From positions 81,781,592 through 81,845,591 of the forward strand of contig NC_092345.1 of the NCBI RefSeq assembly GCF_963676685.1: DNA of 64,000 nucleotides, given 5' to 3'. Position 1 is the stretch's first letter; every line of letters starts with the position of its first letter. Below the pieces are notes generated by a model. It saw nothing but the letters and a program-made list of their open reading frames with translations. It did no database searches and was not told where the DNA came from. Both the position numbers and the translations under genes were made by a program. Positions 48,290-58,869 of the stretch are shown here, piece after piece. Origin of the DNA: Mytilus edulis. Taxonomy: Eukaryota; Mollusca; Bivalvia; Mytilida; Mytilidae.

Positions 48290-48605
48290 GTTGATAACTA
48301 TCAAAACATGTTTAAACCCGCAACATGTTTATGCATGTCCCAAATCAGGAGCCTCTGGCCTTTATAAGTCTTGTATGATGTAAATTCAAGTTCATTTATA
48401 TTGTTTTGGAATTTAGTTCGTCGTCTATTTTCACTGAACTAATATACAATTTTATGTAGGGCCAGCTGAGGACCACTTAGCTACGGGTGCGGTATTTTCT
48501 CGCTGCGTTGAAGACACGTTGTTGGCCTTCGGCTGTTTTCTTCACTTTGTGGTCGGGTTGTTATCTCTTTGCAATATTCCCCATTTCCATTCTCAATTTT
48601 ATTAT
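48290..48605 (-). repeat. Repeat family R4, inverse orientation
   Basis: Contains CAGGAGCCTCTGGCCTTTAT, GGCCTTCGGCTG and CCCCATTTCCATTCTCAATTTTA. These are reverse complements of parts of the plus-strand copy at 60160-60480 (GAGAATGGAAATGGGGAATG, GAGGCTCCTGACTTGGGAC). Confidence 0.75.
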
Positions 48606-48797
48606 TTTGATTTTGAGGCTACATTTGCATCTATTATAAACAAAATTATGTTTGTTTTTGATGCGTTAATATAGTCCTCGTTCAATAATGTTTTTTATTT
48701 ATTTCTACAGGTTTGTTTACTCTTAAGGTTAATCTAGTTCAAATTAGAGGTTTATGTCTGCTCCTTCTAACTACTAACAGTAAATAATTATACTCAC

Positions 48798-48920
48798 TAT
48801 TATCAACTGTAATAGTTTCGTTTTTTGGCGTTTGCATTTTTCTCCTAACAACTAGCAGAATAATCGGTATAAATAGGCTTGTAACAACACCTCCAATGAT
48901 TGCAATGATACTATTCACAT
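48798..48920 (-). CDS. Gene B exon 4: transmembrane segment
   Basis: Reads DVNSIIAIIGGVVTSLFIPI and ILLVVRRKMQ exactly as in gene A, then TPKNETITVDN. It is 123 nt against 120 nt, still phase 1 to 1, with donor GTGAGT. Amino-acid identity of the membrane helix and its basic flank, with divergence immediately after, points to constraint on the helix. Confidence 0.85.
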
Positions 48921-50122
48921 CTAAACAAAATTAAGTAAAAAGTAAGGTTCACAGTACATTGACGTTTGTTGTGTAAAATTAATGTACATTGGACAGTTGG
49001 GGAATGACGCCATACAAGACTGTTTCCTTGGTGAAACATCATAGAGTTTGTATGAACATCGCAGGATCTTTTACCAAACAGAATCTTAATGATGTGAGTT
49101 AAAGCAAAAATATGTCACCATGCAGCATTCAACAATGATCAAAATCCATATAGTACGCTTTCATATAATAAACAGTCCAAAACAAAAAAGCAAACGGCCT
49201 GATTGATTACAAAACAACAAACAAAACCAAATATGAAAGACAGCAATCAACAACCTCTAAATATCAAGCTCCTGGCTTTGGACATGCACATATCGAATGT
49301 GGCGAGGTTAAACATATTCATAAGCGCAAAAAGTAGTGTAATAAAATAAACGGTACCAATTTTCTTGCACCAGATGCGCATTTCAAGAATACATGTGTAA
49401 CAGCACAATGTTATAATCAAACTGTAAAAATGAGTTGGATATATTTAGACTCGTCAAATTAGTACGAACCGCAATCATCCAATAGATTAAATGTAAAGAC
49501 GCCATAACCAATATGAAATTCTATAATGCTAGATTATAAGTACATAGTATTGATGGGTCAAAGAACTGTACGTTAAAGGCTATATATACTCCAATACATA
49601 CTTAAAAAGTTATTATCTATTAAAAACAAAATCAATGTTAACACCGATAAATATTACAGTCATAGATTTAACTACGGCGTTAAAATAATAAACGGATTTG
49701 TTGTTCTTGTTGTTTGTGGCTTTTTTTTATGCATGTCCTGATTTGTGTCATGGATGGATACCCCATATTCTTTGTTTTTGTATTATTGTGCAAAACATAT
49801 ATATCCTTTGCCTGATTAACATTTGATTAGTCTTCGTTTATCAAGACTTATGAACAATTTTCCAAGCTGTAAAATGATTTTCAATGTTACATTTTTTTCA
49901 AAGTTTCTTGCATATAATTACTCAAGAAACTATAATTTTCTTTTTTCAAATAAGTGTTTTTCTCAAAGAACTTAAAACTAAGTTGGGATCTTTTTGGCTA
50001 GTTACTTTTTTGCCCGTGTCATTTTATTTGTGAAATTTAGTCGTGTGCCTTCTGTCCTACATTTGTAAATAATCGTCACATTTACGTTATGTAAATGTCA
50101 TATGTTTAATAAAAGTATATAA

Positions 50123-50610
50123 TAGTTATCAAAGGTACCAGGATTATAATTTAGTACGCCAGACGCGCGTTTCGTCTAAACAAGACTCATCAGTGACGCT
50201 CATATCAAAATATTTATAAAGCCAAACAAGTACGAAGTTGAAGAGCATTGAGGATTCAAAATTCCAAAAAAATGTGCCAAATACGGCTAAGTAATCTATG
50301 CCTGGGATGAGAAAATCCTTAGTTTTTTTAAAAATTCAAAGTTTTGTAAACAGGAAACTCATAAAAACTACCACATTATTGATATTCATGTCAACACCGA
50401 AATGTTGACTACTGGGCTGGTGATACCCTCGGGGACGAAACGTCCACCAGCAGTGGCATCGACCCAGTGGTATTGATAGTTATCAAAGGTACCAGGATTA
50501 TGATTTAGTGCGCCAGACGCGCGTTTCGTCTACACAAGACTCATCAGTAACGCTCATATCAAAATATTTGTAAAGCCAAACAAGTACGAACTTGGAGAGC
50601 ATTGAGAGCA
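50123..50610 (+). repeat. Repeat family R2, one full and one partial direct copy
   Basis: TAGTTATCAAAGGTACCAGG occurs at 50123 and again at 50477 (period 354). Each is followed by CGCCAGACGCGCGTTTCGTC. The first unit continues through GGAAACTCATAAAA to GACGAAACGTCCACCAGCAG and GACCCAGTGGTATTG; the second stops after about 130 bases. Related copies are at 11790 and 45840. Confidence 0.85.
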
Positions 50611-51720
50611 ACTATTATCAGTTAATCCAAATTCCTTTGAAATAAAGTAATTGAACAATTTGATAAACCAATCAGGGGCCGTGTCATTGAAATTGTCTTA
50701 AGAGAAGGACTTGTCTTAGTATGGTCCTAAGTTATGTTAACGAAAGTCTCCTTAGATAAGATATGTCTTAAATTTCATCATAGAATTTGGATACATACAG
50801 AGGTGTCTTAGGATAGTCCTAGTTAAAGGACACAGAATAATACCGCTGTTCAAAAGTTATAAATCGATTGGGAGAAATCAAATCCATTTAACAAGCTAAA
50901 ACCTAGAGAAACACTGTTCAAACACACCAACTATTATAGGAAAGCAAATGTACAACAGGAGTAATGAAGCGCAACAAAAACAAATGATAACACACATAGA
51001 AACAAAAGTACGAAAAAGACAACAAATATGGCTTTTGGCCAAATTTTCCTTATAATATTATTCATTTGATAGCTTCCTGAATAAAATCTCCTATCTTTAT
51101 TTGCTTTGGCAACCAGAATTTGATAAAAATAATTTCCTTCATTTCAGCAGGATAACATATTTAGTCAAAATACTAGTTTACAACAATGTCAGGCATTATA
51201 TACATGTACTTACATGTATATTACAACATAAAGTATAAAATTCATAAATAAAAACGCGAAAACAAATATTAAAAAGGCATAAGAATACGATTCCCTTTTT
51301 TCAAAATTTTAATTAAAGCAGAATTTTTGAATTTGGATTTTGTTATAAGCAGTCAGCTTGGCCAAATTTGCCAAAATAAGCTCAAAACATCGTACTATTG
51401 ACTTGCTACCATTTAGGAAAAAATCAAAATATCATTATTCCTCTGTTTCAAATATTGATATATGGGTAATTTTAAAATATTTCGTTTAAAGGAGTCAGTT
51501 TCGCTCAATTGTGTCAAAATAATCACTAAAACATCGATAATTATTATCGATTTGCAAATTGATAATAAAACCTCAATTAAATCCATGGCCGCCACGAATC
51601 AGCTTAAATGTGCAATAGATATTTTATCTGAGAACATGAATCTGAAGGCCAATGCCCCTTTGAGACTTTTTAGACCATTCATTTGAAAATCCTAAATCGT
51701 ATTTATTCTTAAACAATTGA
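50611..51720. other. Intronic, mostly unrecognised
   Basis: A stretch at about 50820-51010 (CAAAAGTTATAAATCGATTG) resembles 57690-57850, a dispersed repeat. Otherwise nothing is recognised. Confidence 0.4.
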
Positions 51721-51726
51721 AATTTA

Positions 51727-52500
51727 CTACAAAGGGGCGAAGATAGCAAAGGGACATCCAAACTCATAAATCAAATATGAACTGACAACGCCATCGTTAA
51801 AACAAAAAATGACAAAGATGCAGTAGTTTACAATACAAAATACTGAAAAACAAAGACTTAGCAACACGAACCCCACCAAGAACTGGGGTGATATCAGGTG
51901 CTCCTGAAAGGTAAGTAGATCCTGTTCCACATGAGACACCCGTAGTGTTGCTCATATTATAACAAACCCGGTAAAACATCTTAATCGGAAAGTCACATTC
52001 GAGAAAGGGAACGGGATTGTGGTTACGTCACAAGGAACATATCCGATAGTATCTGTACAACGGATATTCCGTAACGGTCAATGTTGCTACATTGAAATGG
52101 AAAGTTCACAATTGGGAAGCTGAAAGCCTCTCTATTGTTGTAAAACTTTGTAAAGATATGTGGCAGACTTAGCTGTATCAGTTGTATTCTTTATCTCTAG
52201 TTCGATTGGATAGTCACACAATTTTGAATTATTTAGTGGGATAACTTCATCTTTATAGCAGAAAGTAAAGTTAACGAATATAGCTAACTCCTTTTCTTTG
52301 TTTCTTAGAAGTTCTTGTAAGAAGTCAACCTCATAAGAATAAAGAAAAAAGTCGGTAAGATGAGGGGCACAGTTGGTTCCCATGGGAATGCCGAATACTT
52401 GTTAAAAAACACACCTCCAAACGTAACAAATATGTTCTCAATCAAGAAATCAAAGTGGGATTTATCCTTTCCGTGAGACAAGACATGTGTATATACGTTG
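51727..52500 (-). pseudogene. Reverse transcriptase remnant (probable Penelope-like) with catalytic segment
   Basis: The minus frame at 52132-52383 reads MGTNCAPHLTDFFLYSYEVD and FLQELLRNKEKELAIF, then CYKDEVIPLNN, where active relatives have YxDD. IELEIKNTTDTAKSATYLYK follows before breakdown. Downstream text (51880-51960) carries the 3' end block GTGATATCAGGTGCTCCTGA. The changed catalytic aspartate and the lost frames show a dead copy. It lies inside intron 3 of gene B. Confidence 0.7.
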
Positions 52501-53686
52501 CCCTTTCTTTTTTATAAAAAAAAAACACATTGGGATGCATATTACCGAGCCACGCCATAAAAATATTACCAACAAAGAACTAAACAGTAAGGTTAAATGA
52601 TTGTCAAAGACATATAAAAGAAAGGAACACTCTAATACATAGATAAGATGATAAACAACGTCAGTATATAGAATCTATACACCTAGACCATCACGTATTA
52701 TAAATTTGTAAAGTTGATTGGGATTTTTATCAACAAGGTCTTCGTATCTTCCGATGAACTATTTTAGAAAAACGACGAGATGTTCTTTGTCCTAATCCTG
52801 GTTTATTCTCAGACACTGGTTACGTTTGATAAAGTCTGGTTAGCAACTGCACGCTCTTGAATACGGAATAAGTTGGGAAATGTATGCAGGTGAATTTGGT
52901 ATATTGCTTCTAAGGTGAGACAAAAGACAAAAGACAAAAGACGCAAATATTCGGTATAAGAGTAATTGCAGTAACTGAATGCTAATTAAAGCCAATTACA
53001 AATAATTTAATTTTGGATGCAACACGTCTTCTGATTGACTAAAAGTGTTTTGTCTATCAGCTCATAGACACAACTTGGTTATGTGACCGCGACGTCATCG
53101 ACGTCTTTATCATTATTTACTAGGATTGTCAGCTCAGTGAAGATTTATTTATTGATCACTGGTTAGATTTACCAAGCGATACTCGAGTACTCGATCGGTA
53201 AAACATTTTCCAAATGGAAACACAAAATTATTCCCATTTTATCTATTGTGGGTCGTTGTCTTATGAGCGTAAAACCTCAATATTTTTATCTTAGGTTAGA
53301 TAATAAAATAGCTCAGTGTACTACATGTACTTTTTATGTAAACTACCGATAATCTAATCAAGTAATTAATTAATTTCTTAGAGAAAAACGATAACTCAAA
53401 CAACAGTATTTCGGAACCGTAAAAAAACACATTTTCATAACAAACAAAGAGGTGATAGTTAGACCTTACTAATACTTTCAATCATTTTCTGAGGGTCAAC
53501 ACAGGACGCAACGATTTTGTTCTTACTAAATTACAATTTCCCGGGAGCCACTCTTTAAAAACTCGAACAGAAGACCGATAAGCCCAGTATCATTTTGTTA
53601 ATCGATACTCGGTACTACCGAGCGATACTCGAGTAATAAAGTATTTATTTACATCTTTATATTTTACTTATTTTTATAATTTAATA
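52501..53686. other. Intronic, nothing coding recognised
   Basis: Two places carry related CGATACTCGAGTA motifs (53176 and 53623) in a 450-bp interval, possibly ends of one decayed repeat. No gene is supported. Confidence 0.35.
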
Positions 53687-53894
53687 ACTGTGGATTCATC
53701 AATATTCGTTGGATACCAATTTTTGTGGGTTTCGTGGGTGAACCACGAATCAAAATGTTCAACGAATAACATTTTTTTATAGGCTCTGTATACAGTGATT
53801 GGCAAATCCACGAAAACAAATATGAATTCACAAAAATGAAAGTTTTCAGCAAGCCACGAAAATTGATACCCACGAAAGCAAATAGATCCACAGT
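53687..53894. mobile_element. MITE of about 208 bp with imperfect TIRs
   Basis: The left end ACTGTGGATTCATCAATATT and the right end (inverse) ACTGTGGATCTATTTGCTTT both continue to GGATACCAATTTTTGTGGGT or GGGTATCAATTTTCGTGG. Total pairing is about 50 bases, imperfect. Flanking ATA on both sides could be a target duplication. There is no coding capacity; it lies in intron 3 of gene B. Confidence 0.65.
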
Positions 53895-53944
53895 ATAAGA
53901 AATAACTTTAATATTTTTTCTGTATATTGGAAATAACATTAATA

Positions 53945-54265
53945 AAACGTAATATAAAAAAGAAGATATGGGATGAGACATCTGTCCACAAGACACCGAA
54001 ATGACACAGACATTAACAATTATAGGTCACCGTACGGCCTTCAACAATGAACAAAACCCATACAGCATAGTCAGCTATAAAAGGCCCCGATAAGACAATG
54101 TAAAACAATTCAAACGGGAAAACTAATTGCCTTATTTTTTATATAAAAAATGAATGAAAAACAAATATTTAACACATAAACAAACGACACTGAATTACAG
54201 GCTCCCGACTAGAGACAGACACATACATAAATAATGTGGCGAGGTTAAACATGTTGCACAGTTTA
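53945..54265 (-). repeat. Repeat family R3, minus-strand copy
   Basis: Contains GAAGATATGGGATGAGACAT, TATAGGTCACCGTACGGCCT and TCAAACGGGAAAACTAATTG. Related in reverse to 39410-39610 and more distantly to family R1. Confidence 0.7.
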
Positions 54266-54446
54266 GAATAACTCGCTACGCAATTTAATCAATGTGCATA
54301 ACATTTTTGTTGTTATTTCTTCATAGACAGAAAATATATTATAGCCATTTCTTACCTAACAAGTAGAATTTTAACCTAAACTTTGTTCTAGATCACCTTT
54401 TACCAACAAAACTTTCATCAATACTACCAATCTTATAATTAAATAC

Positions 54447-54936
54447 CTAGCTTGGACTCTGTAGTAGGTAATTCCTGATGATCATTGTTGTCATGGTTGT
54501 CATGTTTTTCATGGTTGTCATGGTTGTCATGGTTGTCATGGTTGTCATGATTGTCATCGTTGTGAAGTCTTGGTGTAGCAGGTGTGCTGTATCGGTTTAT
54601 ATTGAATTCATACAGAAGATCATAATTATACGCTGCTATACAATCAACTAATGTAGAACATTTATAAATCAAACAGTATTCTAATGTCACAAAATATATA
54701 TCAGGTCTGTCCACTGGTATTTCGCAGACTCCTTCATAATTTTTTAAAAGATATTCAGCTGTCACAGTCCACACGTCTTTTGTAATTGTAGGAAGTAAAG
54801 TGACAATTATTTCCAGCCTCATCTGATAAGCATCGTTATGTGTTGCAATCTCGTTAGGTGCTTTAATTTTAAACATTACATTTGACTTGAAAACCAAGCA
54901 CTGCACTGGGTTCACATTACACCCTACCAGATAAGT
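54447..54936 (-). CDS. Gene B exon 3: second half of the ectodomain with HDN repeat
   Basis: Starts TYLVGCNVNPVQCLVFKSNV after TTTTCAG. It is 490 nt against 397 nt in gene A. It keeps the cysteines and the IATHNDAYQMRLEI segment. The extra length lies in the stalk before the membrane: a new stretch (RYSTPATPRLHND) and a run of Asn-His-Asp triplets interrupted by EKHDNHDNND. It ends TTESKLG with donor GTATTT, as in gene A. The His/Asp run could bind divalent metal, but that is inference. Confidence 0.8.
54481..54564 (-). repeat. Coding 9-bp microsatellite (HDN stalk)
   Basis: Plus-strand units GTTGTCATG repeat about eight times with one TTTTTCATG and a few single changes. On the coding strand they give CATGACAAC, His-Asp-Asn. 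The unit is a multiple of three, so length change keeps the frame. Gene A has only a remnant (RHDNHGHHDS). Confidence 0.9.
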
Positions 54937-55022
54937 CTGAAAAGTAAAAATAAAAGTTAAGAAATCTCTAATATGTAAGTCTATATTGTATACTGTAATC
55001 AGGATTTTTCGGCATGCATTTT

Positions 55023-55412
55023 TTTATCCTGATTTAGGATAAATTTTCACAATTTGATTGGCTGATATTGTCCTAATAAATTACAGTACAATTTTTTATT
55101 ACGTCAATAGGAATTATCTCCCTTATTTATCACGTCAATTGGGATTATCTCCCTTATACCATTGACCTAATAAAAATATTAAAAAATAAATGGCTTCATA
55201 GTCCTAATATTGTATTTTTTTTACAGTTTTAGATTAAATATCTAAAACATATTTCGTTGATATTGTCCTTATATTGAATTTAAATATAATAATATGTAAT
55301 ATAACAAAATCAGGACAAATTCGTTACACAGTGTTTAATTGTCCTAATACGGAATTTATCGGGTCAATAAAATTCTCGTATTAGGACAATTACACACTGT
55401 GTAACTAATAAT
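55023..55412. mobile_element. Foldback insertion in intron 2 of gene B, absent from gene A
   Basis: Gene A reads CACGCATTTTTTTTTTATAT then TTTGCTAATGACACAC. Gene B reads GCATGCATTTTTTTAT, then about 390 extra bases, then TTTTGCAAATGACACAC. The inserted DNA ends in a long hairpin: GTTACACAGTGTTTAATTGT at 55324 pairs with ACAATTACACACTGTGTAAC at its right edge with one mismatch in 28. It also repeats AATTATCTCCCTTAT. It is a probable non-autonomous DNA element. Confidence 0.65.
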
Positions 55413-55589
55413 ATTTTGCAAATGACACACAGGTTGATTCAACTCTTAATTAGAAAAAAAGCTACAATGAAGACCGTTTTCGCGAGGGTGTTCTTTTTTT
55501 TAATCAAAACCAAAGATTGTCTAACTCTAATTCAGTTGTATTTGTATTATCGTAATCCAGGACGATATAGTTACATGTTTAGTTCCTAC

Positions 55590-55925
55590 TAGTAAAGTCA
55601 AATATTTGTAAATTCAAAACACAAAGTTTCCAATATTTGTATTCAATACGCAAAGTTTCCTATATTTTTAATTTCGATACGAAAAGTTTCCTTATTTGTA
55701 AATGTTATTCACAAAGTTTTTTTACATTTGTAAATTCAAAGTAAGACGTTTCCAATATTTGTAAATTCAAAGCAAGAAGATTAAATTATTTTTAATTCCA
55801 AGCAAGAAGTTTCCAATATTTAAGGTCAAAACAAGAAGTTTCCAATATTTAAGGTCAAAACAAGAAGTTTCCAATATTTGTAAATTCAAAACAAGAAGTT
55901 TCCAATATTTGTAATTTCAAAACCA
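55590..55925 (+). repeat. Minisatellite of about 30-36 bp in intron 2 of gene B
   Basis: About ten units of the type CAATATTTGTAAATTCAAAA followed by CAAGAAGTTTC. The homologous place in gene A (28925-28990) has two units (ATATTTGTAAATTCAATACA and the next), so the array expanded in B or shrank in A. Confidence 0.85.
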
Positions 55926-56443
55926 GATTTTCAGAATCCTCTGGTTTTATCCATTTGAATGCCTTAAAAAAAATCCCCATGAACCCCCATTTTTCTTTTT
56001 ATAAATCTTTTACATGTCTAATTATAAGTCATTTGTAAAAGTCTTATACAATTTTATTTATTTTTTAATAGTATTTGAGAACTTTAACTGGTCAATGAAA
56101 AATCAAGAGAGAACATTTTCCCACCAAAATTCCAAAGGCTAATATCTCGAAAACAAGCACATTGACCCCTATATTTTTTTTGCTTTTTTTATTCCTCAAT
56201 TTATTCCCTATCATTACATACTAGTTTTATGAAAAGTTATTTATTTCGATACTGAGCAGCGAACAACCTTAAAAGTGGAATTTGTGTCAATTTGAAGTGT
56301 CCTGGAAAACTTTGATTGTCGCTTTTTTTTTCTTCTTAACAAGAATCATATCTCCAAAACGATGTATGCAAACAAAGAAATGCAAGTTATAGATTGTTTG
56401 AAATGTTTTTGTAACTTAAACGAAGATATAAATTTATAAATAC

Positions 56444-56679
56444 CATAATAACGAGATCTCCTAAAGGTTGGTTAAACAATGTTAAGGTCACATTTTGGTC
56501 GCATGAAATATTGTTTGTTACAATTCTGACACACATTTGGCCTGTTTCCTCGAAAGGCCTTACAACACGACACTCTTCTATTTTAGCTCCTTGCCATATT
56601 ATCACGGCTTCGTCTAACTCATTTCGAAGATAAGTCGACCACAACGGTGAAGAGCAATGTGATTTGTCTGTCAAACTTC
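56444..56679 (-). CDS. Gene B exon 2: first half of the ectodomain
   Basis: After TTTTTTCAG it reads GSLTDKSHCSSPLWSTYLRN and ELDEAVIIWQG and covers protein positions 26-104. Conserved with gene A are C34, C62, C75 (C79 in A), C85 (C89 in A), W54, the QMC motif and the glycosylation site NVT. It is 236 nt, phase 1 to 0, with donor ATG|GTATTT. Four residues fewer than A between the second and third cysteines. Confidence 0.82.
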
Positions 56680-57344
56680 CTGAAAAAATAGGATAAGTAG
56701 GCGATGTATTCAAAAATAAAACAATGATTTGGTTTATAATGCACTGAATGCACCAAATTTATAAATTGTTATTTTCATTTAATTTATAATGGCACATTTA
56801 ATTGTTTAAGGTAAATAACTCCTATAAAATGTCAAATGATCTAAAATGGCCGCATATTTAAGCTTTTGTTACTATTACACTAGTTCGTTTAAAACATACA
56901 AAATAAAACCTAATATTCATCAATTTGTTAACCCTTAGTTATATAATAATCCTGCTATATATTAAAAATAAAAGTAACATGATCATTCATAAGTGTAAGT
57001 TGATAAGAGTCCTTTTGTTGTTTTTTTGCTCTTCAATCGGGTTGTTGGATCTTTGACGCATTCCCCATTTTCATTCACAAATTAAAGTATATTATAGATA
57101 TGTAGAAAATTTTAAAAAATCGCTATTTTGTGTATTTTTATGTGATAATTTTTCAACTCGCTTGAGATGTAAAATTATCGCTAGAAACTAAGCAGGCACG
57201 TGGCGTTGCTAACGAAATTGACATGAAATTGACAATGTTGTCATAGGTAAAATAGCGATAAACAGATTATCATTGGTCATCTCAATTCGATTGCCTTTCA
57301 CGCTTTTGCCGTCCCGAAAAGAAACTAAAAGTTAAAATAATACA

Positions 57345-57710
57345 AGAACAAAGACCAGGGACTCCTGACTTGGGACAGGCGCAAAAATGCGGCGGGATTA
57401 AACATGTTTGTGAGATCTCAACCCTCCCCCTAAACCTCTAGCCAATGCAGAAAAATTAACGCATAGCAATACGCACATTAAAATTCAGTTCAAGAGAAGT
57501 CCGAGTCTGATGTCAGAAGATGTAACCGAAGAAAATAAACAAAATGACAATAATACATAAATAACATCAGACTACTAGCAGTTAACTGACATGTCAGATC
57601 CGGACTTCAATTAAACTGAATGAAAAATTATGTCTTCATCATATGAATATCAGGCACAATCCTCCCCGTGAGGGGTTTAGTACTACTTTTCAAAAGTCAT
57701 AAATCGATTG
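57345..57710 (+). repeat. Repeat family R4 extension, first copy (intron 1 of gene B)
   Basis: Contains CTTGGGACAGGCGCAAAAAT, AAGTCCGAGTCTGATGTCAG and CAATCCTCCCCGTGAGGGGT. It matches 60410-60725 nearly base for base in the same orientation, about 3.0 kb away. Confidence 0.85.
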
Positions 57711-58019
57711 ACAGGAAAACAAATCCGGATTACAGACTAAAACCGAGAAAAAACACATCAACTATAGAGGAAAACAACGAAACAACAAAAACACCGAAGT
57801 GCAACAAAAAACAACCGACACTGCAACATTCATAGAAACGAACTATTAGGTAACAACTGCTATTTTCCTGACATTATCTTTTTATTACTTTTTCCAAACT
57901 ACTTCATCAAACGCGGCCTCTTCTCGTGATTATTATTACGGATTGGCTCAGTAATATTAAGGCTGGCTAGGTTCACACTGATCTAAGATATGTGTATGAT
58001 TGTAGAATAATTTACCCTT

Positions 58020-58200
58020 TCGGAGCACCTGAGATCACTCCTAGTTTTTTGGTGGGGTTCGTGTTGTTTATTCTTTAGTTTTCTATGTTGTGTCATGTGT
58101 GCTGTTGTTTGTTTGTCTTTTTCATTTTTATCCATGGCGTTGTCAGTTTGTTTTAGATTTATGAGTTTGACTGTCCCTTTGGTATCTTTCGGCCCTCTTT
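58020..58200 (+). repeat. 3' end fragment of the RT-element family (intron 1 of gene B)
   Basis: Text such as GGAGCACCTGAGATCACTCC and GGTGGGGTTCGTGTTGTTTA, then TTTTTATCCATGGCGTTGTC, corresponds to the trailing region of the remnant at 33340-33530. There is no coding part. Confidence 0.6.
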
Positions 58201-58304
58201 TAAGAAGTTTTCTCCTTCCAGTTGTTTAGTCTACTCCTACGCCACGACATAGGTTAAAAGTACCTTATTGGTAATAACTTTAAATCCATATACGCCATAC
58301 GTAC

Positions 58305-58380
58305 CGTACTGTTTAAATGCAAAGTACGCCTCATTCCCCAGAGATAAGTAGAAAAACAGCACCGAATACTTTATAGGCAT
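58305..58380 (-). CDS. Gene B exon 1: start codon and signal peptide (gene B, 334 aa in total)
   Basis: Encodes MPIKYSVLFFYLSLGNEAYF and AFKQY plus one base; donor GTACGT. Exactly 76 nt, as in gene A. Gene B is exons 58305-58380, 56444-56679, 54447-54936, 48798-48920 and 47579-47658, 1005 nt with the stop, with phases consistent throughout. The predicted product is a type I membrane protein like A, with a longer His/Asp-rich stalk. No stop, frameshift or broken splice site is visible, so both copies look intact. Confidence 0.8.
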
Positions 58381-58452
58381 GATTGATGTTTACCAAAATG
58401 CTGAAAACAAAAGCAATGTTATCTGTAATCAGTACTTGAAACGAACGCACAA

Positions 58453-58462
58453 GTATATATAC
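58453..58462 (-). promoter_or_regulatory. Candidate TATA element of gene B
   Basis: GTATATATAC about 75 bases upstream of the ATG, at the position equivalent to the A-T rich element of gene A. The flanking text is alignable between copies. Confidence 0.45.
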
Positions 58463-58742
58463 TAACGAGGGAAACTGTGGTTAAACGGTACATGCCCTGC
58501 AAATATAAGTTAGTCTAACTCAAATGCATTGTACGTGTCCTACGATGACACTTTTTGAAAATATAAAATCTTTTTAACAGATAGTCATTCTCGTACAAAT
58601 AATTTCCCTTGATGTTGTTTACAAACAAAAATTATGTACCGTGAATTTGATTCCAACCATTTGGAAAACAAAGTGATGAAAAATTGTAGATATAATAATG
58701 ATGTGAAAACACTCATTTTTTTGTATAGTCATGATGTATATA

Positions 58743-58868
58743 TATAGTGTCTTGAAATATAAAATTTATTTGTATGAGGCTTGGAAACGGGGGAAATGCG
58801 AGGTTCTACTGAGCATTTTACCAGTTTCGTGCCGAATACAAATAAATTTCATATTTCAAGACACTATA
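58743..58868. repeat. Hairpin: 33-nt arms, one mismatch, 60-nt loop
   Basis: The left arm 58743-58775 begins TATAGTGTCTTGAAATAT. The right arm 58836-58868 is its reverse complement with a single difference. The corresponding upstream flank of gene A has no such structure, so it belongs to an insertion of several hundred bases in the B flank. Confidence 0.85.
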
Positions 58869-58869
58869 C

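Larger units (their letters stand above)
48921..54446 (-). other. Intron 3 of gene B, enlarged by insertions
   Basis: At 5.5 kb against 2.3 kb in gene A. The part next to exon 4 (to about 49200) matches the A intron, for example the ACGGCCTG-TTG/GTCG segment. Beyond it are R2, R3, a MITE and a reverse transcriptase remnant. No further exon is seen. Confidence 0.65.
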
